From NCBI GenBank assembly GCA_964528055.1, contig CAZGQM010000004.1, positions 62,001-126,000 of the forward strand: a DNA stretch of 64,000 nt. The letters run 5' to 3'. This DNA is from Geoanaerobacter sp964528055 (GTDB lineage: Bacteria; Desulfobacterota; Desulfuromonadia; Geobacterales; DSM-12255). The notes beneath the pieces are model-generated. The model made no database searches. It was not told where the DNA came from and saw only the letters and a program-made list of their open reading frames with translations. Below are positions 9,331 through 17,937 of the stretch, in pieces (within the stretch, counting starts at the first letter, position 1; the number at the start of each line of letters is the position of its first letter). Made by a program: the position numbers and the translations under genes.

Positions 9331-11268
9331 ATGAATAAATTCCCCTTTTTCCCCATTCCTAGAGCAGGTGAAACGGTATTTTCTGCATTTTGCCGATGTA
9401 TTGTACGTTCTGGAATAAAAGAAACATTTCTGATTAACGAATTTACAGGGCAGATAAGGAAAACCACTTTGCTATCTCCTTTGCCAGGATATTTGGCAAG
9501 AATCTCTTCCAAAATGCCGAATGGCCATCCTTGGTGTAACCCTAGAATAATTGTAAGGGATCACACACTCATGCCATATTTTACCTACTTTGTTGATGAG
9601 GAAAATCGCGAACTGATTACGTCATCACTATCAACGTACGAATCATCATTGCCAGTCACAATGAAACTTGGACTACCGCAATTCCGATGTAGGGCGTCAA
9701 CAAATCACCCGCGTTACTGCAATGTATGCATTAAGGAAGATCGAATTAACATTGGGTTTTCGTTTTATAAGCGGGAGCACCAACTTCCTGGAGTGGGAGT
9801 TTGCTGGAAGCATGGTGAAAATTTGGCACATGGATGCAAACTATGTGGCACTTATCCGATCAAACAAAAGGCGATGAGCCTACCAGGGTGGTGCTTATGT
9901 GAAAAAGGGCCAATTCCATTACAGGCTTTCACAAAAATACCATCAAATAATACAATCCTGAAATGGTTAGCGACTGAAAGCAAGTATATTGTTGAATCAA
10001 AAGGAACTAATAGTGTAAATCCACGCAAACATATTAAAGAGCTCTTGGTCGCACGTGGTATTTCGCGAGGTAAGATGTTAAATTATGAGATATTGGCTGA
10101 ATCTCTTGAGAAAAGATACGGTAAAGAAGTGTTGGGTTGGCTTAAAATGCCGGCTTATTGCGATGAAAGGCCATCTGCATGGGTCAGAAGGTCATTAGGC
10201 GCAACCGGTATAAAAAAATCACCTACAATAAATTATCTATTGTTGATAGGATTGGTTTGTAGTTCAGTTAAAAAATTTGAAAAAATGATAAATGATGATG
10301 GCTCATTAAATCTGTCACCCAAAAGTAATGACAATCAGCTATATGACGATATTAAGCAATCTCCGCCCGATTGGTTAGATAAGTTTATCACGCTTGTTGA
10401 AACTTGTGACAAAGGACTACCTTTTATATCACAACAACTAGACGTTAAAACGTCTAAATTAGTCAGCGTAGCAAGGCAATTTAAAATTCGAGTACCACTG
10501 TCTAATTTTACAAGAAATTATCTTGGTGAATCACTTATAGAAAGTATAAGAAAAGATCTAATTACTGGTATTGATAAAATTAAGATTATTGAAAAATGGA
10601 AAATAAGCGAGTGGTCACTCTCGCTAATAGAGCTAGATGAGCCTCAACTGAGCGAAGACCATAAAATTGCCGCTAAACAAATTATCAGAGATAAGCACCG
10701 GCAGAGGCTCCTTGATTATCTTAGTGAAAATCCTGATGCGCATCGGTCTGATATTTTAAATAACCTATCTGGCGTGTACGACTACATGCTCAATTCTGAT
10801 AAAGAATGGTTCTACGAAAATGCCCCAGAATCTAATAGAAAATATAATCAACCCAGTATAAATAAGAACTCAATTTGGGAGGAATTAGACAAAACAAAGG
10901 CATATGATATTAAATCATTTGTTGAAAGTGAGCTTTCACCAGATCGAAAACCTATTCAATTAACAGAGTCAAGGATATTAAAAGCAGTGAATATATCTGC
11001 CAAATATAGGAATAATATTTCGAGATTTCCGCTTGTAAAGCATGAAATAGAAAATAATATAGAGAGTTATGATGATTATATTGTTAGAAAACTGAAGTGG
11101 GCGGTACTTAAGGTTATTAATGATGGGAAGGAAATAACTGCTAATAATGTAAGATTGCTGGCTGGAGTACAATGTTCAGTTATTAGAGATAAAAAGCATA
11201 TAATATTCAAATACGGCATAGAAAATGGAGGTATATTTAGTAATTTATCGATTTTTGCTGGAATGTAA
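9331..11268 (+). CDS. tnsD: TnsD/TniQ-family target-site selector
   Basis: The N-terminal 180 residues are a TniQ domain: FFPIPRAGETVFSAFCRC at the start, a zinc-binding segment with C130 and C133 (CNVC), then the signature HQLPGVGVCWKH and CKLC. TniQ proteins recruit TnsC; long forms such as Tn7 TnsD also bind a specific attachment site with a C-terminal DNA-binding region. At 645 aa this is a long form, so a sequence-specific chromosomal attachment site is likely, rather than the CRISPR-guided mode of short TniQ proteins. The downstream part is lysine-rich with several helix-turn-helix-like stretches. The target cannot be read from the window. Confidence 0.9.
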   Translation: MNKFPFFPIPRAGETVFSAFCRCIVRSGIKETFLINEFTGQIRKTTLLSPLPGYLARISSKMPNGHPWCNPRIIVRDHTLMPYFTYFVDEENRELITSSLSTYESSLPVTMKLGLPQFRCRASTNHPRYCNVCIKEDRINIGFSFYKREHQLPGVGVCWKHGENLAHGCKLCGTYPIKQKAMSLPGWCLCEKGPIPLQAFTKIPSNNTILKWLATESKYIVESKGTNSVNPRKHIKELLVARGISRGKMLNYEILAESLEKRYGKEVLGWLKMPAYCDERPSAWVRRSLGATGIKKSPTINYLLLIGLVCSSVKKFEKMINDDGSLNLSPKSNDNQLYDDIKQSPPDWLDKFITLVETCDKGLPFISQQLDVKTSKLVSVARQFKIRVPLSNFTRNYLGESLIESIRKDLITGIDKIKIIEKWKISEWSLSLIELDEPQLSEDHKIAAKQIIRDKHRQRLLDYLSENPDAHRSDILNNLSGVYDYMLNSDKEWFYENAPESNRKYNQPSINKNSIWEELDKTKAYDIKSFVESELSPDRKPIQLTESRILKAVNISAKYRNNISRFPLVKHEIENNIESYDDYIVRKLKWAVLKVINDGKEITANNVRLLAGVQCSVIRDKKHIIFKYGIENGGIFSNLSIFAGM

Positions 11269-11397
11269 TTGGCGGCATATCGGATTTCGACCTATATTCT
11301 CACAGATGCATTTTTTGAAAAGGCATTTTCCGATGATTTGATTTACTGAATCATTCTTCTTTGATATATAAACGTTAACATTCTATTTATTGAAATA

Positions 11398-12591
11398 ATG
11401 GAGGGGAACTTGAAAAAGCTGACTTGGACTCCAAAGGACTTGCTGAAGCGCTACGGGAAAGAAGTCCCATCTCTATCTTTTATTCTTGATATGCCATGGA
11501 GTAAAGATTGTGAACTTATCGAGGTTGATGTTCATGATCTCGACTTCATATCGAGTGAAAAATCAATGGGAGGATTGTGCGTCATTCTTGAGGGGATGAT
11601 TGGCCAAGGATCTAAGATAGAAAGTGAAGATGAAGAAAACAGCTTTCTTGTCCAGAAGTTATGTTTGTACCCAGGCTCTTTTATTGGAGACCAGGAAATC
11701 CCCCTAAAACTAAATAATATTTCTATACCGACTCTAAGCCCTGATTACCATGCATGGGTTACCACTGAAAAAATGTCAAATTTGATGGCAATTAATATAA
11801 ACAAAAATATCTCATTTTCTTACGGATTGTACAGACACCACAGGGCAGATGCTATGACGATTGGTATAGACGATGATCAATTGATTTCAGAGCATGATTT
11901 TCTAGTAAACTTCATAGATAAAAAAATAAGCAAGGCAGTTCTTTTTGTTATGCCATACGAATATTCGCAGTCATTATGGGATAACGAAACTATCAGTAGC
12001 TATGTTTCGAGAGATTCATTTGCCAAGGCAAGGGTGTCAAAGTTATTTCCACATGAAAACATATCAAGGAAGTTTCATAATGCTGATAACTATCGATCAA
12101 TAAGAAATATGTTAAGAGAATATTATAAAGATATAATAAAAAATATAACCGAAAGATCATCTACCCAGGATTTAGCGCAGTCAATGTATGGTGATGATAA
12201 TATCACTAAGATGTACGATCTTATTAGGCAAATTGTTCAGTTGTATGAGTACGCGGATCTAAATAAATTAACAAGTAATAAAGCATTATTTATACTCGGC
12301 GAAGATAGACTAGATGCAATTCTAGAAACAACTGAGGATTTCAGTAAAGTCAAAATAATAAAGATACCTATTGCCAAATGTCTCGATTTCCTTGGTTACC
12401 AGTTTCACACGTTTGTTGATTATAATGGCGAGTTGTGTCACGTAATTGCAGACTTTGACCAAAATAATAAGTACAGCCCCAAATATGAAAAATCTGATAT
12501 CCACATCCATCCTGAGATCTGGAACATCTACCGCGATCTTTATCGAAGACCTGGCGCAAAACCTCATATCTACTGGATAGCAAAGAAATAA
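11398..12591 (+). CDS. Unrecognised protein in tnsE position of the Tn7-like module
   Basis: I do not recognise this 397-residue soluble protein from its sequence. It follows tnsD by 129 bp, shares its base composition and ends just before a strong hairpin, so it looks like the last gene of the transposition module. In Tn7 this slot holds tnsE, which directs insertion to replicating DNA and mobile plasmids, but I could not see specific TnsE motifs, and Tn7 TnsE is longer. The ORF opens with ATG at 11398; a TTG at 11410 sits 5 nt after GGAGG and may be the true start. Conserved-looking aromatic and charged patches lie near the C-terminus (FLGYQFHTFVDYNGELCHV). Confidence 0.6.
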   Translation: MEGNLKKLTWTPKDLLKRYGKEVPSLSFILDMPWSKDCELIEVDVHDLDFISSEKSMGGLCVILEGMIGQGSKIESEDEENSFLVQKLCLYPGSFIGDQEIPLKLNNISIPTLSPDYHAWVTTEKMSNLMAININKNISFSYGLYRHHRADAMTIGIDDDQLISEHDFLVNFIDKKISKAVLFVMPYEYSQSLWDNETISSYVSRDSFAKARVSKLFPHENISRKFHNADNYRSIRNMLREYYKDIIKNITERSSTQDLAQSMYGDDNITKMYDLIRQIVQLYEYADLNKLTSNKALFILGEDRLDAILETTEDFSKVKIIKIPIAKCLDFLGYQFHTFVDYNGELCHVIADFDQNNKYSPKYEKSDIHIHPEIWNIYRDLYRRPGAKPHIYWIAKK

Positions 12592-12604
12592 CCCTTGCCT
12601 TGCG

Positions 12605-12638
12605 TGCTTCAGAGGAGTTACCAACCTCCTCTGAAGCA
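12605..12638 (+). terminator. Hairpin terminator after the Tn7-like module
   Basis: A perfect 13-bp inverted repeat (12605-12617 and 12626-12638, TGCTTCAGAGGAG in the left arm) with an 8-nt loop lies 13 bp after the last gene. The following stretch is pyrimidine-rich but not a clean T-run, so termination may be partial or bidirectional. Confidence 0.65.
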
Positions 12639-12843
12639 TTACCTTCATTTTACTTCTCTGATTCCGCAGCATCTTTTCCGCAATTAACTCTCCAGAAGAA
12701 TCAAACCACAACGTAGCACTCTCATAAGGTTATCCGCAAACCTCAATACAGCTCAACTAGCTGAAATAACTACAGTCTTACAATCGACATGCAATTTTTA
12801 TTGTGTTAGGCTTCATACAAATCAAATTAGCGAGGCCTAAGCA

Positions 12844-13161
12844 ATGGAACAAGAACTCTGCAACTTATTCATTCCGATCCTTTACGGAGCCTTTGGATTC
12901 GTAATCGCCATGCTCTGCGGTCGGGTAGTGAACGTAACTTTAATCGGTGTGCTGTTTTTCGCATGTATGAAAGGTCTCGAAACACTCCATGTAAAGGTTG
13001 ACTGGCACGGAGTAGATAAACTGTCCGGACATGTTACCGAGGCCGGCAAAGGAATTGCCTCGTTATGCACCGGACTGGTCATGAGTGCAAATGTTGCCGC
13101 GCTCACTCTATTTGTAATTGGAGCGATCATCGGGTTGACCAGGAATTTTTCAAGACACTGA
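12844..13161 (+). CDS. Small multi-pass membrane protein, first gene of the wall/pseudo-replicase operon
   Basis: The 105-residue protein has about three hydrophobic segments (roughly residues 8-25, 30-45 and 78-98) separated by a glycine- and charge-containing loop with the phrase HVKVDWHGVDKL. The pattern of glycine-rich helix followed by a VDW-containing loop weakly recalls FUN14-like membrane proteins, but I would not assign it. A GAGG element 8-11 nt upstream is a fair ribosome-binding site. It opens a run of closely spaced plus-strand genes to 26784 and could anchor a membrane complex. Just upstream, TTAGGC and GCCTAA half-sites flank the leader. Confidence 0.75.
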   Translation: MEQELCNLFIPILYGAFGFVIAMLCGRVVNVTLIGVLFFACMKGLETLHVKVDWHGVDKLSGHVTEAGKGIASLCTGLVMSANVAALTLFVIGAIIGLTRNFSRH

Positions 13162-13187
13162 GAATACTTCTTTAAGGGGGAACAACT

Positions 13188-13646
13188 ATGTCCATCAAGA
13201 CGCCCATAATTCTCATAATCATCATAACAGGAATTACCCTGGCAACTGCTCACTTTGAGAGTAAAGCGTCAGGTGTCGAAGTAGCACAGGCTGCTTCTGA
13301 GAAACTGGCAGGTAGTGATGTTGAAACCAAGATCAAGTCAACGGTTGAAGCCAAGGTTATTGCAGCTGGTTCTGCGATAAGTCGCTATGTGCAGAACCAG
13401 CCTGAAAACAGCCTGCCTGCCAAAATTGCACCGGAGCAACCTGTCTATGTTTCTGCACCAACACCTGTTGCCGAACCGGTCAGAGAGTTTGCTTATACCG
13501 TTCAATCACCTCGACCGGTTTATCAGTCGCCGGTACGAAATATCAATGTAGTTGCTACAAATCCAAAACCGATTTCAAGAGCTTCGGAGAAACCTGAGAT
13601 GACATTTGGTGAAACCTTCTACGAAAGGGGGAACTGGGATTTATGA
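13188..13646 (+). CDS. Membrane-anchored or secreted proline-rich protein
   Basis: An N-terminal hydrophobic segment (residues about 4-22, PIILIIIITGITLATA) is followed by an alanine/lysine helix and then a proline- and valine-rich tail suited to a periplasmic linker. No catalytic motif is seen. The gene has a strong GGGG/AAGGGGG ribosome-binding site and overlaps the next gene by 4 bp. It is probably a structural partner of the neighbouring SEDS/PBP pair; this rests on context only. Confidence 0.7.
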   Translation: MSIKTPIILIIIITGITLATAHFESKASGVEVAQAASEKLAGSDVETKIKSTVEAKVIAAGSAISRYVQNQPENSLPAKIAPEQPVYVSAPTPVAEPVREFAYTVQSPRPVYQSPVRNINVVATNPKPISRASEKPEMTFGETFYERGNWDL

Positions 13647-13867
13647 GCGATGGTGCGGTAATACCGGCAATCCTGCTGACGGTTGCTGCTTTCCTTTTTG
13701 GGTCAATACTTTTTGGCTCCCAGCAGCCACAGCAAACAGAAGTGAGAGCAGCACAACCGACTCAATCTGTAGAGAAAAAAGTAAAAAGAGTCAAGATAAC
13801 GAACGAAGCCACAAACATGAAGGCAATCAAAAAGGCCTTCGAACTAGATGGGGGATGGAACAAATGA
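13643..13867 (+). CDS. Single-pass small membrane protein, 74 aa
   Basis: One transmembrane helix (AVIPAILLTVAAFLFGSILF) is followed by a short glutamine-rich linker and a basic segment (KKVKRVK). It overlaps the genes on both sides with ATGA junctions, which indicates translational coupling and a fixed ratio to its neighbours. The fold resembles small adaptors of membrane complexes, but no family is recognised. Confidence 0.7.
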   Translation: MSDGAVIPAILLTVAAFLFGSILFGSQQPQQTEVRAAQPTQSVEKKVKRVKITNEATNMKAIKKAFELDGGWNK

Positions 13868-14379
13868 AAAACATAATGCTATCAGCTTCACTGATCATGA
13901 TTCTGCTCATGATCAGTGCGTGTACCATTAAACAAGAGGTCGTTATCAGGGATTATGCCCAGTCCCCTCGACGGGTTGAGTACAAACAACCTGCTCCAGT
14001 AGCAATCAACAAGAAGCCAGAAATGGTGCTGGTTGGCAGCAGTGTCAACTGCATCAAAACGCACAAGGGGTGCACAGTAAACGAGACTGTTGCATATCGA
14101 CTTGAGCCTTTTGAATCGTTCAAGAATCGACATATCAAAGAGCGCAAATATCTCTTGGATAATAGCGACAAGATTATTGGTATTTCAGAGCGCCAGTTGA
14201 GCCTAAATGACGAAGTCATGATGTCGACCTACTCATTTCCGGTTCCTAATGACTTAATGAAACGAGTTTATTCGGTGAGGACGGAGTTCTGGTCAGCTTC
14301 AGGCGGAGAAAAATTCTTGTCTACTCAGAACACGTTTGTCCCCAAGCAGATCATGAACAAAAAACCGGACAGGAGGTAA
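13864..14379 (+). CDS. Lipoprotein of unknown function
   Basis: I start the gene at ATG 13864, which overlaps the previous stop (ATGA), giving 171 aa. The N-terminus is a lipoprotein signal peptide (MKNIMLSASLIMILLMISAC) with lipobox ISAC and the modified cysteine at residue 20, so the protein should be attached to a membrane on the periplasmic side. The mature part has two further cysteines (NCIKTHKGC) that could form a disulfide. An open frame upstream in the same phase exists, but it overlaps two other genes and lacks the signal peptide at its start. Confidence 0.75.
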   Translation: MKNIMLSASLIMILLMISACTIKQEVVIRDYAQSPRRVEYKQPAPVAINKKPEMVLVGSSVNCIKTHKGCTVNETVAYRLEPFESFKNRHIKERKYLLDNSDKIIGISERQLSLNDEVMMSTYSFPVPNDLMKRVYSVRTEFWSASGGEKFLSTQNTFVPKQIMNKKPDRR

Positions 14380-14385
14380 CATCAC

Positions 14386-14550
14386 ATGACTTTATTAATC
14401 GTAGTTGGGCTAGGTGCATCATTGGTCAGCTGGCACATCTGTTCCGACACTACTTTCGATCTTGTGCCGCGTTTGGTGCAAGGAGTAGTCAACCTTATTC
14501 AGACACTCAAGGGAAAGGTAACACGTCATGGCCACGTCTATTACAGGTAA
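14386..14550 (+). CDS. Short hydrophobic-N-terminus peptide, 54 aa
   Basis: ATG 14386 follows a perfect AGGAGG (14371-14376) by 9 nt, which is the best ribosome-binding site in this operon. The product starts MTLLIVVGLGASLVSW, one likely membrane segment, followed by an amphipathic helix and a basic end. Its 3' end overlaps the start of the next gene by 23 bp in another frame, so its translation probably feeds into that gene. It may act as a leader for coupling or as a real membrane peptide. Confidence 0.6.
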   Translation: MTLLIVVGLGASLVSWHICSDTTFDLVPRLVQGVVNLIQTLKGKVTRHGHVYYR

Positions 14551-14968
14551 TGCAGAGTCAATGGTAATGGGCTTTTTCAGAAAGCTCTCCTCTAGCCTGA
14601 TGCTGGAGGGGAGCCAGATTCTGAGCGGCACCCCAAAGGGGCTTCAGCCAGGGTCTCTTGAGAAAGAGATCCTGAAAGCCCTTACACAAGGAGTACGGCA
14701 CTTCGTGAATAACATCTATCTGCCGAATCGCCTTACTCTCAGAATCAATCCACTCGATATGGGACAGATCAGGCCATATCTGAGCACGTTTCAGAAGGAA
14801 GCAGAAGGCAGCATCAAAAAGCATATCAACGAATGCCTAGAACAGGCCAAAAACATTAACAGCGTTCCGACCCTTCACATTGTTGAAGATCCAGCACTAA
14901 AGCCAGGCGAATTCGTTTGTGATGCGGAACTTCTGGACTCTCCTTCAGACAAGGACACAAGGCAATGA
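14528..14968 (+). CDS. FhaA N-terminal-like (DUF3662) protein without FHA domain
   Basis: The pattern GSLEKEILKALTQG followed by LPNRLTLRINPLD and later VEDPALKPGEFVCDAEL matches the N-terminal domain of actinobacterial FhaA (there PQEVEALLRREA, APNEYIITLGVHD, and SSNLHTGQFRARGTV). In Mycobacterium FhaA lies in an operon with rodA and pbpA and regulates peptidoglycan precursor supply. Here the protein ends after the DUF3662 part and has no phosphothreonine-binding FHA domain. Its stop overlaps the SEDS gene by 4 bp. Finding the same partner set outside Actinobacteria supports a cell-wall role. The assignment is by motif reading, not a profile search. Confidence 0.7.
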   Translation: MATSITGNAESMVMGFFRKLSSSLMLEGSQILSGTPKGLQPGSLEKEILKALTQGVRHFVNNIYLPNRLTLRINPLDMGQIRPYLSTFQKEAEGSIKKHINECLEQAKNINSVPTLHIVEDPALKPGEFVCDAELLDSPSDKDTRQ

Positions 14969-16416
14969 TCGACAAGATCGTCACAGCTGTATATTTGGCC
15001 TTCATGGCCGGCATTCTGATTTCCCTCTACCGGCAGGACTTTTCGCTGGTACGGGAAGACAAACTCAGAAAGCTTCTGACCTGGCTCTGCACAAGCTATG
15101 TCCTCGCTGTCAGCTGGATCTTCATCAGGGTTTACGAGTTCAAATTGCTGTCTGTTTTTACATTAATGTTGGCCTTTTGCCCTTTCATCTGGTTCGCCAT
15201 GGGTTATCTCAAGCGCCATAATTACGAGAAGGCACTCAACCTGTTTCTCTGCGGAGCCTTCCTTTCATCCATAGGCCTTGTGACCCTGTACCGGACAAAG
15301 CTTACAACCAAGGGGATCTTGTCAAAACTGCTGTCGAGCAGCGGCGGCCAGCCGGTTGCTATGAATCACCTCCTGTTCACGGTCGTAGCGATCATCATGG
15401 TCTCAATGCTTCTTAGTAGCGGTGTGCTGACAAGATTCACAGAATGGTCTGACAAAAGGTCGAGTCTCCTGTTCTGGGGGGTCGTCTCGTTGGTATTCAT
15501 GCTTGTTCCGTTTGTATTAGCCAAAGCCGGTTTGACCAAGAGTATCGGCAGTGCAGCCATAATGATTTTTGGCAAAAGCGGCCAGCCTTCTGAACTTGGC
15601 TACAGGATTCTGTTCAGCCTTTTCATCGCCAAGTTCATCTCCAAGCGGCCACACATTTTCAGTCAGTACAACGATACCCGTGAAATGCTTCGGGTCGTAG
15701 GGGCACTTGCTCTTTTGATCGCAATTGTTTTCTTCATGCCGCTTACCATACTCCAGCACGAACTCGGCACCAGTCTCCTCATGGCTTTTGTAGCGGTTTC
15801 CCTGGTCTATCTTGCAACCCAACGAGCCTACATCCTTGTTGTCGGGTTTCTTTTCATTGTCCTCTCCATGGGAGTAGGCACGCTGGTCAGTGATCATGTC
15901 GGAGAGCGGATAATTGGCAGCTGGCTCAACTGGGATCAGTACATTTCCCAGAAATATTCCGACGGTTCCAACTGGCCTGCAGGCAAACAGATATTCGATG
16001 CACTTAGTGGAGTGCGAGCCAGCGGTGTCTGGGGAGTTGGCCTTGCCGGTGTAGGCCCCAAATACCCCAAGGTAACTCACATGACCACAGACTTCATTGC
16101 CGTGCCGATCATGGAGGAGTTAGGAATCATCGGCCTTGCGCTGATACTCGGGGCATTTCTGGTCATCTTCCGTCAGGTCACACGTTCTCCGCTTAAGACC
16201 GACTTCCGAGGGCTTCTACTGGTCGGGTTCAGCCTGACCATGGCCTTTCAGGCGTTTTACAACCTGAGCGTCGTCTGCGGCATGCTGCCGATGACCGGTG
16301 TGCCTATAAGTTTCATCTCGAACGGCGGCACCCAGATCCTCGTCGGTTATCTGCAACTCGGAATCATGGTTGAACTGCTGCAAAGCGAATCAGCAAAAAG
16401 GAGCTATACGTCATGA
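14965..16416 (+). CDS. SEDS-family peptidoglycan glycosyltransferase (RodA/FtsW-like)
   Basis: SEDS proteins polymerise lipid II into glycan strands at the inner membrane together with a class B PBP. The 483-residue protein has about ten transmembrane helices. Family features include QHELGTSLL, which contains the QxDLGT-type motif near the catalytic loop, and near the end MTGVPISFISNGGTQ, the degenerate form of the family signature P-FVSYGGSS. It overlaps both the FhaA-like gene and the PBP gene by 4 bp, as expected for a cognate trio. It is an extra copy, not the dcw or mre gene, because no division or elongation genes are nearby. Confidence 0.9.
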   Translation: MIDKIVTAVYLAFMAGILISLYRQDFSLVREDKLRKLLTWLCTSYVLAVSWIFIRVYEFKLLSVFTLMLAFCPFIWFAMGYLKRHNYEKALNLFLCGAFLSSIGLVTLYRTKLTTKGILSKLLSSSGGQPVAMNHLLFTVVAIIMVSMLLSSGVLTRFTEWSDKRSSLLFWGVVSLVFMLVPFVLAKAGLTKSIGSAAIMIFGKSGQPSELGYRILFSLFIAKFISKRPHIFSQYNDTREMLRVVGALALLIAIVFFMPLTILQHELGTSLLMAFVAVSLVYLATQRAYILVVGFLFIVLSMGVGTLVSDHVGERIIGSWLNWDQYISQKYSDGSNWPAGKQIFDALSGVRASGVWGVGLAGVGPKYPKVTHMTTDFIAVPIMEELGIIGLALILGAFLVIFRQVTRSPLKTDFRGLLLVGFSLTMAFQAFYNLSVVCGMLPMTGVPISFISNGGTQILVGYLQLGIMVELLQSESAKRSYTS

Positions 16417-17717
16417 AAAAATCATCAAAAATACTGCTCGGACTTTTCGTCTTCTGGGGTGTCCTCATCCTTGGATGGCAGGTCAAGGCATCTTTCGATG
16501 AAAACAAAGTCTTTAACGATCCAACCAACCGGCGCAACTGGTCTGCCCCCCGGAAACGGATACTTGACCGGAACGGAGAGATTCTGGCCGCTACCAGAAA
16601 CGATGCCCGAACGTATCCACTCGGTGAAGCGGCAAGCCATGTAGTCGGCTATGTCAGCTCCTTTCGTGGCCCTGGCGGTGAATTGGAGATGAAGGAAGTC
16701 GGTCGCTTGGTTGATACCCGTAGCACTCTGTTCAACTACTTCAGCAGCAAAGATCGGATCGAGACTTCCGGCATCAAGTCCACCATAGATGCCAAGCTGC
16801 AAAAAGCTATTCACCAGTCATTGGGCAGCAACCGCGGAGCGGTAGTGGTTCTGGATGCTGTTAACGGCGAGGTCCTCGGGATGGTTTCCCACCCCACGTA
16901 TGACCCACAGAAAGTGGAAGAGAGCTGGAAGCTTCTTAACGAGCGAAAAGACACCCCTTTGTTCAACAGGGCTACTCGTGGCAACTATCCTCCTGGTTCG
17001 GTCTGGAAGACCCTGATCGCAGCCAAACTGCTGGACAAGGAAGACAGAAGTCACTACTGCCCAGGGGAGATCCTGGTTGAGAACAGATACATCAAGTGTG
17101 CTCATCAGCACGGGACAGTGAGGAGCCTTGATGATGCATTTGCGCGTAGCTGCAATACCTACTTCATAGCCAGGGGAATGAGCGAACTTTCTCCCGAAGA
17201 GTTCGCAGAGATATCCAACAAGTACCTCGGCACGGAGATTTCAGCTGACCTTTCAGGGAAAAGCTACGCCATGTCCATGATTGGCCAGGGGCCGGTACTC
17301 CTGAGTCCAATTAATGGTGCCCTGCTGGCAGCCAGTATAGCAAATGGAGGCAAAAAACCAGCTACCACCCTGATTCTTGGACAAAAAGCCAAAGCTGTTG
17401 AAGTCATGCCTGAAGAGACCGCGAACAAACTTGCAAAGTTGATGAAGGGAGTGGTTGACCACGGGACGGGTCGGCAGTTGAAACAATTCCTCTCTAAAGG
17501 TGAAGTCGGCGTGAAAACCGGCACCGCGGAATATGTGGAAGGAGGAAAGAAACGGAATATCGGTTGGATGGTCGGCTTCGCAAGGGACAAAAAGCGTAAT
17601 CCGATCGCATTTGCTGTTGTCATCGAGGGAACTGACGAGATGGCAGCAACCATTACTTCGCCGATCACCCAGACAATTCTCAACAGATACTTTCCAGTAA
17701 AGGACAAGAAAGCCTGA
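16413..17717 (+). CDS. Class B penicillin-binding protein (PbpA/FtsI-like transpeptidase)
   Basis: The protein has an N-terminal membrane anchor, a short dimerisation segment with RNGEILA, and a transpeptidase domain with all three active-site motifs: SVWK (serine about residue 196, in PPGSVWKTL), SCN near 245 and KTGT near 368. It cross-links stem peptides on the strands made by its SEDS partner. At 434 residues it is shorter than FtsI or MrdA and similar to actinobacterial PbpA and to PBPs in small rodA-pbpA operons. The start overlaps the SEDS stop by 4 bp. Confidence 0.93.
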   Translation: MKKSSKILLGLFVFWGVLILGWQVKASFDENKVFNDPTNRRNWSAPRKRILDRNGEILAATRNDARTYPLGEAASHVVGYVSSFRGPGGELEMKEVGRLVDTRSTLFNYFSSKDRIETSGIKSTIDAKLQKAIHQSLGSNRGAVVVLDAVNGEVLGMVSHPTYDPQKVEESWKLLNERKDTPLFNRATRGNYPPGSVWKTLIAAKLLDKEDRSHYCPGEILVENRYIKCAHQHGTVRSLDDAFARSCNTYFIARGMSELSPEEFAEISNKYLGTEISADLSGKSYAMSMIGQGPVLLSPINGALLAASIANGGKKPATTLILGQKAKAVEVMPEETANKLAKLMKGVVDHGTGRQLKQFLSKGEVGVKTGTAEYVEGGKKRNIGWMVGFARDKKRNPIAFAVVIEGTDEMAATITSPITQTILNRYFPVKDKKA

Positions 17718-17757
17718 TTGGCTTATCAACAGGCAGTAATACATAGAGGGATTTACT

Positions 17758-17937
17758 ATGTCGGACTATCAACGAGAAAAACAAGACGACAGATTACTGC
17801 GAGCAATGGGTTTGCTGGCGATTATCATGCTGTTCATATCGCTCTTCTTTCAGGAATGCGACGCCAGCGAAAATGTCCCGGAAAAGCTCCTTGTCACGGT
17901 AACTACGTACCGCGGCAACGGGCAACAGATATCCTAA
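17758..17937 (+). CDS. Small single-pass membrane protein, 59 aa
   Basis: ATG 17758 is preceded by AGAGGGA. The product has a charged N-terminus, one hydrophobic helix (AMGLLAIIMLFISLFF) and a short polar tail expected in the periplasm. It sits between the PBP and an unknown cytoplasmic protein. Its size and topology suit a regulator of the SEDS/PBP complex, but no family is recognised. Confidence 0.55.
   Translation: MSDYQREKQDDRLLRAMGLLAIIMLFISLFFQECDASENVPEKLLVTVTTYRGNGQQIS

Larger units (their letters stand above)
4623..12591 (+). mobile_element. Tn7-like transposition module, tnsA-B-C-D plus one gene
   Basis: The block holds tnsA, tnsB and tnsC with overlapping or touching ends, then tnsD/tniQ and a fifth gene in the position tnsE has in Tn7. 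In Tn7 the right end of the element lies just upstream of tnsA and the cargo lies beyond tnsE; here that would put one end near 4369-4622 and make the genes after 12640 candidate cargo. I could not fix either end: no convincing pair of TGT...ACA termini with 20-bp TnsB repeats or a 5-bp target duplication was found by eye. The module is more A+T-rich than the housekeeping DNA at the right of the window. No CRISPR array or cas gene is present in the window. Confidence 0.85.

Noticed and set aside
4369..12640. CRISPR-associated transposon
   Set aside because: TnsD is the long site-specific form and no cas gene or repeat array is seen in the window.
12844..13161. VirB2/TrbC pilin of a conjugation system
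   Set aside because: The hydrophobic pattern is only superficially similar, and no VirB4, VirD4 or relaxase gene is nearby.
13606..13863. Upstream in-frame extension of the lipoprotein gene at 13864
   Set aside because: It overlaps two other coding genes, and the lipoprotein signal peptide begins exactly at 13864.
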